NCBI RefSeq assembly: GCF_048128805.1
Contig: NC_136012.1
Location: 7,510,121-7,574,120 of the forward strand
DNA: 64,000 nt
Direction: 5' to 3'
Source: Centroberyx gerrardi
Taxonomy: Eukaryota; Chordata; Actinopteri; Beryciformes; Berycidae
Shown piece by piece: positions 52,000 through 63,000 of the stretch. How positions within the stretch are numbered: the first letter of the stretch is position 1; the number at the start of each line of letters is the position of its first letter. Both the position numbers and the translations under genes were made by a program. The notes below the pieces were generated by a model. It ran no database searches. It was not told the DNA's origin and saw nothing but the letters and a program-made list of their open reading frames with translations.

Positions 52000-53074
52000 A
52001 AACAAATGTACAACAGAACACATGATACATGTATCGGCTACCCAAACACAAAACTTTACACATGGTCCATCACGCAGGTACAAAACTTCTTTTTGTACTC
52101 CCATCTAACGCGCACTACACAAACATGATTCTTACGCTGCCTATTTCCATAGCAGAGCCTGGCTACATCCTACATGATAACGAGGGACGCGTTGATTCTA
52201 TTTCAATGTCAATACCAACTCCACATACTAAGTACTGGCCAATACCAAGTATCATTCTGATCCATTACTGAACAGTACAGACTTAGACCACTGGTTTGGA
52301 ATAAATGGACAAAATTATTAAGATATAATAATCAATTATTCTCTATTAAGGGACATCCTTCCATTTGAGAAAAAGCAGAAAAATCAAGCTGCTTCGCTTT
52401 GATTTCTGACACGTTGCACATGGCTCTTGATCAGATTTTAGTATAGGTGAAATTCTGATACCCTATTTCAGCCTGGTGTTGGCCCAGTCTGCGATATCAG
52501 TACCAATGCATCCCTACTTCAACGTAACGTGGGTCCCAGGAACTTGGCCTCTTTCCAAAACACACCAGAACAGGATCAAATCTGACAAACACTACTCCCC
52601 CTGCCCTCTTTCTCTGCACCTCGTCCCAAACAAACTTCTGCTGGTGAAAATGTTCTCCCCCTCTCTCTTTCCACTCAATTCTTCGTTGTACCTTCTCATC
52701 AGAGGGAAATGACAAACAACAAACTACTTTTCGCTAGTGAAATGACGCTTGGGAAAAGTGGTGTGCTGGCTTGTTTTGCCTGGAGTGGAATCCAATGGCG
52801 GTGCACATTAACCAATCAGATGAACGGAAGAAGAGGAAGCTCGATGCAGCTCTCTCGGACACGGACACACACACATCTGCACGCACCCTCGTTTACCCCA
52901 ACACACGAATGAATATGCGTGTATACACACACACACACACACACACACCGGGCAGACAGAGAGTGCACAGTTCCCTTCAGAAAACAACCAAAGTGACCAG
53001 TAAATAATCGACTCCACATTCTCTGATCCCAGAGAGTAATTTTCTCTCTCAAAGCGTCTTGCTCTTTGAAATCT

Positions 53075-53134
53075 CTATTTCTTCATCTTGAGGTCGGCTT
53101 CCATGGCGCTGCGGCGACCCCTGGTGCCTCCGTC
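53075..53134 (-). CDS. brd8: brd8 terminal exon of the short isoform
   Basis: The acceptor is CTGCTACAG. It encodes DGGTRGRRSAMEADLKMKK plus TAG, nearly identical to the end of the human short BRD8 isoform. Confidence 0.9.
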   Translation of the reverse strand, partial: DGGTRGRRSAMEADLKMKK

Positions 53135-56100
53135 CTGTAGCAGAGAGACAGAGAGAAGGAGGGAGAAAGAGAGAGCGGGTTGACATCAGGGGGGAAAGGT
53201 CAAAGGTCAGTTGGACAGCGTGAAGGAAGGCCCAGTGGCGGGCCTCCCCATGCGATCGAGCCCCGCACAAAAACACAGCACAGTCCACCTCGGAAGGCTT
53301 CCTCCCCAAATGAAGAACGGAAATAAAAACGATGATGATCGAAAAGGAAGGATAAATAAAAAGAGAGAAAAGAAATTAGACTGCCAAAAACATGCAGAGA
53401 AAGAACGACCTTGCACGAACAATCGCACGAAAACAGAAAAACACGGGAAACCAGCATGGGGTCATTAACCGAAGGTCGACTGAAGCTTGGGTGATGGAAG
53501 GTTACTGGAGTCTGTCTTTGCGTGTGTATGGTGAGAATGTGGTGTCCGAGTGAGTATACAGAACTGAAGAAGGTTTATGAGGGTGATACGGGCAGTGTGT
53601 TCACAAGTGTGTGTGTGAGAATAATAGAGAGAGCGAGAGCGAGAGAGAGAGAAATATGTTAAAATATTCAGTGCCAAAGTTTGGTTCTTTAATGGTTAAT
53701 CTTACTTTGTCTTTTATCCAATCACCACACCTGTTCCACAGCTTCAAGTGACTGCTGATTGGTTCGCTAGCTACTTGTCACAGGCAGGAAAAACAAACTT
53801 GTCCAGGCATCACTACACCTTCGTCTCTCGGTTTTCTCAGAGTAAGTACACTATTGCAGCAATATGTCTAGCAACACCAAACTGAATGAAACACTTAATA
53901 GTGTACAATGTAAACTTGAGGCAAGAGAGCTGTACCTTGTTTAACTGCAAGAAAAAAAATGGTGACAATTTTTTTTAAAACCACGTTAAACTGAATTTTA
54001 CATAAATGCATAGAAAATTAACTTGCACTTGATGTTCTTGAAATAGTTCTAAATGTGAAGTATTGTTGTGTTAACAGTTGTAATAAGGTCTTGAATCTGA
54101 TAGTTTTGATTAAACCAAAGTGTGAACTGCAATTCTTTTATACTGTTTAAAGTGAAGAAGACTAATAAACAACAGCAATTATAAGACAGAAATTGGCTTT
54201 TGCTATTATTTATTTTTTTATTACATCAGATTTGATTCAACATAGGTTTAGAAAAAGCACCCTTTTGGTACCAATATTAAATTCACAGTACTGGTATCGG
54301 TACCCGTACTGAAAATTTTCAAACAATACCCAGCCCTAACAGAGGAGATTATAATTGCTTGAATGGAACTGGAATTGTTATTGAATGTTTTTGTTATACT
54401 GCTACTGATAGCACTGATAATACTAGTCACTTGTTAATGTTTTTAATATTACCTCAATCTATACTAATTTTGCTTTGGCAACAGGTTTCTTTGCCGTCAT
54501 GCCAATAAAGCATATTTGAATTGAGAGAGAAAGAGAAAAAGATGAGACAGAGATGGATGTACTGTCAGTGTGTTTACATTGTGTGTGTGTGTGTGTGTGT
54601 GTTGAGACAAGAGTGTGCGGAGCGTGGCCTGGGTTCTGGTGAAATCTGAGGGAGAACCTGAATACTTACAAAAAGAGAGAGAAGGAAAGCAGGAGAGGCC
54701 ATTGGGACACTGTCCTGTAGGAGGACAAACATTAGAGTGAGAAAATAGAGAGAAAACACACACACACATGTGCGTGAGCAAGCAAGTTTCATACATGTCT
54801 GCGTCACACACGAGAGCACGCAGAGGAACGAGCACCCACTTGACCTCTGCACGTCACATACACACACATGCACGCGTACACACACACAAAGTCAGAAAGA
54901 CGGATTACAAAACATTATACACACACTCAGACTCCCGTATGCGGACAGTCAAGAGAGATTAATATACACAGACAGACACACAGAGGCAGATAAATGCACA
55001 CAAAGACAAACAAGGCAACACACACAAACAGGCACATACACAAGCAGGTAGGCACGCTCACAGACACACACAAAGACAGAAAGACAACTATACCAGGGTG
55101 CCCACCACGGCCCTGATGTAAAATTCCACGACTTTTCCATGACTTTGCAGAAGCCCGAGCGCTTCCATGACCTGAAAATGTTATTTCTTCCTGGTTTGTG
55201 AATGTTGTTTTTCAGCTCAGTGAAGTTCTAAAGGAGTGAACTGTCTGGTTTCCACTACAGTTGAGCTTGCTGTGGAGTAAACAGCTGAAAATCGATAAAA
55301 AACTGTAAATGCGTGAAACAAGTTGTCAGATACATTCTGGTATATTCCTGTAAAGTGACCCATTTGTAAAACTCCCCGATATTGAATGACTTTCCCAGAG
55401 AATTTTTCGAAATCCTTGACTTTCCATGTCTGGAATACACCTCTCAAAATGCCATGATATTCCAGGAACTGCATGACCAGTGGGAACCCTGCTATACACA
55501 CATTCAGACTCGCACATCCAGACAGTTACGGGAGAGTAATACACAGTAAGCCAAATAAATGCACACAGAGACAAACAGGAAGTCAAGACAGATAACAATC
55601 CATTCAGAGGAAACTAGACAGAAGTCAGACAGAAGATCAGTTGTAGATATATGCAGAGAGAGACAGAAAGACAGACGGACAGAGACAGACAGACAGTAAG
55701 GTCAGTTACAGATAGATGCAGACAGACAGACAGACACAAAGTCAGACAGACAGGCAGTAGTTAGTGAGAGGAGAGACGTAGCTGGCATGCAGGAGATGAC
55801 TCGGCTGGGAAGTCAAGATCAGGAGTTATTCCACTGATTAGTAGCACATTATAGCGGGCCGAGAGAAGAGCAGATCTGGGGACAGCTGCACAAATGTGGG
55901 TGTGTTTGGAGTGTGTTCATGTGTTAAACAGCATCTATGCGTTTGTGAAATCACGTGTATGTGTGTGTGTGTGAGCATGTGTGTAAATAAATAATTGGGT
56001 TTTATCTACATACTTTTACAGGAATTAAGCAAGTTTTTGGGAGATTGGCCCATTGATCAATTTACCTGTTAAGTGATGAGAACATAAACACCAAAATCAT

Positions 56101-59100
56101 CCATGTGTCCCTGGTAGATCATTGGATCCAGTGCTACATGCTAACACTTTGCATACACTATGATGAGTGATAGCAGGACACTAGCATTATACAGAAGAGT
56201 TTTATTATATAGTAGATGCATAAATATTAACATTTAATAATGAATAATTTCAAAATTAAATACCACTCACTCAAATTTAGCTGATGTAATATTTAGCTGA
56301 GGTATACTATTTTAGGTGACCAACCATGTATTAATCTGCTGCGCAATGATTTTTAGTTATACAGTCTCCCATCACCCACCACCTTCAGTTCCTATGGCAT
56401 CAGGTAAAGTAGTCCCAGGTAGTTCAATAAGTATGTTATTGTTGTATCATATTTTGTATAAATTCTATCAATCTCCTACACAAAAATGCCAGACTTGGAC
56501 ACATATTTAAGATTATTTACCCTTTAGCTTTAGAGCTGCTACAAGTTCTCATTTTCTTACTTTTGAGTTAGCATGGAGCACCAGAGCCAATGATCTACCG
56601 GGCACACATGGATGATTTTCTTACTTAATGACTTACGTACTTAATGGCTAAGCTGACCAAGAGGCCGATCTCCCAAAAACTTGGTGGATTCCTTTTAAGG
56701 GAAAATCCACTGGAAAACAGACTGGAAAACTGTTACTCCTTTGACCTGATGCAGTTCGGTCTAGATTTAAACACATGATCAAGTCTGTCCCATACAGAAT
56801 GAAAAACACCAACACCACAACTACCGTTTTTTGTCAATATCATTTACTTCACTCAGTAATGAACAGTGGCGGCCAATACTGTCTTAGTATGAAGCATATA
56901 ATCTGTGATGTCAACAAGCGATATAGCCAGGATTCCCTCTATTGACAATGAACGGGAGCCTGACTTTGTAGATATAATCTTGACTTTGTTGATATAATCT
57001 TGACTTTGTTGTTTAGCTTTCACAGAAATGTGTTCCTGTTCATAAATCATGGCTGAACCGCCCAAGATTATTGAAGTAACATTCTGGTTATAAGAAGTCT
57101 GTTTCAGGGTTTCCCCTTTACACATACATATGCATTTTCGCACAGATGTCTGGCCCATGTTCTGAAGTTTTCCCAGACCTTCCTTTCTTGACTGGATATG
57201 AAGATTTTGGAGGGTGTTTAATATGATGTCTGCTGACGGTAGTTGGACAACACGACTGCCATCAAGCTCTACAGCGGAACATTATTCTTCACCATAATAA
57301 ATGCTCCAGTGCGCGAAATGACAGTAAACGACAGACAACTACATAGAACGTGTAGGGACATGTCGAACAACAGGTTTTATCCGCGTGCTTTTCCGCATAT
57401 TTGTCCATTTCCGAAAGCTTTCCCCACCTGTAAATAATCAAATTCATTTTCCATAATTTCGTGGACTTTCCAGAGCTACATAGGGAAGCCTGACATCACC
57501 CCCGCCCACCCAGCCAGCCCACCCACCCACCTTCTCGGCCGGCTCTCCCGGCTTGCGGCTGCCCTCCCTGCCGCGGAGGCTCTTGGTGGAGATGGCGCTC
57601 TCCGAGGTCTGCATGATGAGCTGGGTGGCCAGGAACTGCTGCACGTGCTCCAGGACGTCGCGCTGCATCTCCAGCGCCATGTGGTAGACGTCGTGGTCCG
57701 ACGAGTTGTACATGACGGCGTTCTGAAACATCAGCATGATGTCGCGCTGGAACTCGGCCGTCGTGCGGATCACGCCCGACTCGATGTTCTTCTTGATGGC
57801 CGACAGGTCCATGGGTCTGGGGTGGGGTGGAGGAGGGGCAGGGGTATTAGAGTGTGTGTACAGCAAGCTTTCTCCTACAATGAATAACCTACACTGCTTT
57901 TAAATCTGATTTGTTTGCCTCGGCAGTGTGAAACTACCCTACAGTATGTGTAGGAATGGAGTGCTGAGAGAATGTGTGTGTGCAGAGTGTGTGTGAGAGT
58001 TTGCATGCGAGTATGACTTGACTAAAAACATTCAAGTATGTATGCGTTTCAAATAAAGAGTGTGTGTGTGTGTGAGTTCAGACCTGTGTACGATGCTGTG
58101 GTAACCGGGGGCGATGTCATCTGACACAGGCTGCAGGAAGACACTGGCATACCTGAGACACACAGGACAGCAGCAACAGTAAAACACTCATTCCCAATTA
58201 ACAGCACCTCCATTTCACAACTTTTCCATGACTTTCCATAACTGTGAGCTCCTTCCATGACCTAAAGGTTTTATTCCTTCCTGGTGTATTCATGTTATTT
58301 CTCTAAAGGGGTGAACAGTCTGTTTTGTAAAATTCCCTGATATTCCCTGACTTCCCCAAACAATATATAAAATTCCCTGAGTTTCCCTGTCTGGGATTCA
58401 CCTCTTAAGATCCCATGATATTCCAGACCAATTCCATGACCAGTGGAAACCGTGTTCTTTGACAACGTTTTGCCAGACCTCACACTTTTGCCACATACTG
58501 CAGAAAATGTCTCAAACGGCACTACAAATGTTGCTCAAACTCCAAGGATTTTTGGTCAGAGTTATCACAGAAAAGCTCCGCAAAAATTGTTGAAAGAATG
58601 TTGTTAAGAAGGAGGAGAACTGCGGTTTTTGGCCAGATTTAGCCCTAATTAGACTTCATCAATTTCTACACTCTTGTCCCTCAGTTCTTCATTGCTTGAC
58701 TCCTTGCCATGATAGTGATATAATGCTTGCCTCTTATACTGTTTGCATCTCATGGAAGTAGTTCTGGGCAAGAGCATCAACTAAAATCTTCAAATCTAAT
58801 TGACTCCTGCACCTGTTCACAGTATTATCATAATGTGGCATGCATTTTCTACTAATATGGCAAATTGCCAGTGACACTGATGATGATGAAAAATCACCTG
58901 CAATTTTATGACAAACACCAGTTGTCTATCAAGCTGGTTGTTTTATGACATTAAAATGGAGGCATTAAAAAGCATTAAAATTGAGACTGATGTGAGGTGG
59001 TGTATTCAAGTGTTTTCCAATGAGAAGTCTGGTTGGCTACTGGGGTTGAGGCACGCCAAAGAGCTCACCTGTGGTTGGCTGCGGCTCTCCACACCAGCAT

Positions 59101-60025
59101 GATGGCTTTCTTCCAGATCTTCTGGGCCTGCACGGCCTCCTGGTCCTCACCACATGTAGAGCTAACCCAGACAGAGGGTGAGGGAGGGTGGAGAGAGCAG
59201 GCGAGGACGGAGGGGGGAGATGGAGAGGAAAAAGTGGGACAGAACCATGAAGAGGAGAGTTCGCGGAGCAGATTATATGAAAAGGGGAAGCAGGAGAGAG
59301 GGAAACCACGGGTGGCAGAGAGACAGGCAGAGACAGAAATACATAGTAGTCAGTCAGCAGCCAAAGACTGCTTAACTCAGAGAAATGGAGTCCAAATCTG
59401 ATTCAGAGGTCACGACCCAAATATCCCTGACTAATGCCAACTAAGCTTTATCTAGATTTAAAGCAGCCTTTCTCCCAGAACGTTTTGTTGCAGTGAGGAC
59501 TGAGGTCATTTCAGTACTTGGCCCTGTCCTGTTCCCACTATCTAGTATCCGGTAAATGTTGCAGTATTTAAACATCTCTTATTTGGGTACTTTTTAACAT
59601 AATCGTTATCAAAGCATCAACCAGAAACACAACTGGACACTCACAACTGAGAGGAAGAGGCGGGGCTGCTGGCCAGCGAATCGGCTGTGTAGCGCTGGGA
59701 GGCGGGGCCGTAGCCGTCTTCGCTCTCGCTGGCTACCCGCTCCACCTCTGACAGGTAGGGACCCTCCCCCTCGCCGCACTCCTCCTTAATCTCCATCCCT
59801 TCTTCTGGGTCGCCCTCGCTCCCTGCCTCCTCCTCCTTCACCTCCTGGAAGCAAGAACACACACACATATTAAGCAAAGTGAACTAAAATACTACATACT
59901 GTGTGTGTGTGTGTGTGTGTGTGCAGGAATATTTGAGTTACCTTGGATTCTTTCCCTGACACAGAGCTGTCCTCTGAGTCTGTGGGACAAAAATGAGAAG
60001 GCTATCAGAAAACACACAAGCATGA

Positions 60026-60066
<41 letters not shown>

Positions 60067-63000
60067 CACCCACCTAGGCAAGGTGGGTTGGGTTCAGGCT
60101 GGCTCCATTCCTCCCCTTCACTCTTCACCGTTGCTTCGGTGCCTTCCTTCCCCACCGCCCCCTCTTCTGCGACTTCACTTCCTGTCGCGCCGTCGTCAGA
60201 GGCGACAGAGGAAGTGACATCACTGCTCGTCACCTCGGGTCCCTCGCAGTTCCCCTTGAGTTGTTCTTCTCGCTTTGTCTCCGGTTGATTCTGGGTCTCC
60301 AGGCCGGCAGGGGCGGGGGCCGGCGTCGCGGCCACGTCCTGAGACTCCTGCGTGGGGTCGGGGTCTTGGACCGCGAGCCCGGGCTCCGAGGCCTTCAGCT
60401 CCTGGGTCTCCCAGGGGCCCGGGAGAGGGTGGCCTCCTGAGACGGCCTCCTCGCACAGAGAGAGGGCCGCTTCCACCGCCGCCGCATCCAAGGCCTCCAC
60501 TGAGTCATCCACCTGGAGGGGAGAGAGAGAGAAAGATAGGGACAAGCAAAAAGGAGAAAGATAGGGAGCGAGACAGATTGATTATGATGTGCAGAAAAGT
60601 GGCCACACTCCCACACATGCACACACACACATACACACACCAGTTTCATCAATGTGCAAACTCATCAACTACAGCTTGACCTACTGCCCTAACAGGTCAG
60701 ACATTTTGACACAGGGTGCACTCAGAGCACATACACCATATCACATGATAAGCAATGGGCTTGAAAGATTGATTAAATAAAGCTCATGCTCACCTATTTA
60801 AGCAGAGACAACAAGCAGTGTTTCATTTGTGGACAAAAATGAAACAAAATGAGCATCGTTGCAATAAGCAATAGAAATTTCTATTCTGCATTGGTACGCC
60901 ACAAGGAGCCTGGTACCTAAATGCGCTTTAATGGTGCACTTCTTCTGGCAGATAGAAAAATTATGTATTTGGAGGATTAAAAATGTATTTTTCCCTGTAT
61001 TACTCCAGGTTGATAATGTGGACCTGAGTTGCATCACAAATCAGCCACATGCTCATCTAGATGTACACACAGTAAAATACCAACCAATTAATATAAATGG
61101 CATGGAAGTCTCCACTGCTCATCCTCAACACATTTGGGTTTCCTGCTCGACTCTTTTTGATGGAGTGATTTATCGACTAACCAATATGGATCCTTTCATA
61201 CACACACACACAGTGCGTACCTTTTCCTCTATGATGGCAATGATGTCTCCCACAGTCTCCAGGTCCAACTCGTCTCCCATGTAAGACACGGCCACCAGGT
61301 CCTCTTCTACTAATCCCGTCTCCTCAGCGAGCTCCACCTTCACCGCAGCCTCCGCTTCGCCCTCTGAAAACACACACAAGGATAAATAAGAATACAAGCA
61401 CACAAGCAAAACGACGCACACACACTTGCAGTGTTTCTCCACAATCGTAAGTAATTATTCAGTTGTAAAACAGAATCTTCTTCTCTACACAAAGAAACAT
61501 AGATGAACAGTACAGGGCAAGATCCAAGTTGGGAAGGGAAGTGCACAATCTAACTTTTGGTTACACATTTGGATTTAGAGACAAACATCCTTTGAGTCAG
61601 GTTAGTGATAGCCAGTACTAGCAAGCAGTGAGGGTGTGTGCGTGTGTCCAAGTATGGTAAGTATATTTACCCGTGGTGACCTCATGGCCTGTTGGTAAGG
61701 CAGCAGCTGTGGTGGCAGTCTGAACTCCGTTGGTGAGGCTTGCGGTAGAGTCTCCCTCCGCTACCTGACATAAATAAATACAGGAAATGAGCAAGCAATA
61801 GTAGATTTTGTGGGTAATGGGTTGTTGCGCAATAATGCTATGGGCGGTGAAAGGTCAGCAATATTCAGTTACAATATTGCACAATGATCTGCTGCCTCTG
61901 AATCATTACTGCTTTTAAAACAAAAGTGACTAAAACCTGTTATTTTAATTTGAAATGTTCACAGACAGACTAAATACAGACTTCTCAAATAATATTTCAT
62001 ATCTTGTATTCCTGGTATTCTTGTAGTGTTGAATGTTTAAATCCAGACTAAGTTGCCTCCTCACCAGTCGGGGGCTGGCGGAGATGACGTTGACTTTTTT
62101 CAGCAGTTCTGACAGGAGAGGGGAGGGCGGCGGCGTGGCCTTCTGGCTGATGAGCCTCTTCTGCGGGGAGTCATCTACTAGAGCGGCCAGGCCTCCGTCT
62201 TTGGGCCCTGCACCCGGAGGGTCCGCCGCAGGAAGGAACACTCCGACCCCCTGGGCCTGGCAGAGGAGGCAAAGACAGAAAGACACTGGTTGGCAGAGAG
62301 AGATGCAATTCCTGAAACAATTCTTTCAAACAGGAGCTGGGGTTCCCAAAAACACCTTAGTGTACGATCACATTTTTACATTCACTCACAATGAGACAAA
62401 GATGAAGTTGACAATAAGACACATTTATGGAGGTCACAGTCGAGTCACAGTTGATTTTGATCTCAGACTAGTATATAAATGACTACACTAAAGGAGTTTA
62501 AGTTGACTGAATACCTTGAGATTAAATTATATGTAATTGCCCCCACGCCCACTGTAGAGTGTGTGTCTGTTAACACATGTGGCACTTTGTAGCAGTGTTG
62601 GTTTGGGGTAATTTTGGTATTTTTTGGTAATTTGGGTAATTTTCAAGTAATTTCTGCCCCCAATTTGGTCCCAGTTTTGGTTCTGATGTTTGCTGCTAAA
62701 GCTGTCCTTATTTAAATACTTCATAACAATTAAATTCATTCTAAACAGTGGACCTATGCACATCTGTGCTTGGGAAAGCAGAATACCATATATATTTGTA
62801 ATACCACATTTGTCTATCAGTGGTGGCATTCTTCCTGTTGTGGTAGCCTACTGGTGATGAATGAACACAACAAAAACACTGGTGTGTGTATAAGTGTGTT
62901 CTTACAACATTGTGGGTGCTGGTGTCATCAGAAGCGGTGCTCCCTGTGTCCATGGGCGGCGTGGGGGCGGTGGAGTCGGCCTGGGAGTCCAGGCTGGGCG

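Noticed and set aside
57645-57887. 80-codon + frame opposite the brd8 bromodomain exon
   Set aside because: It is the antisense shadow of a well-supported exon. The same holds for + frames opposite other brd8 exons and - frames opposite calcineurin, STING and REDD exons.
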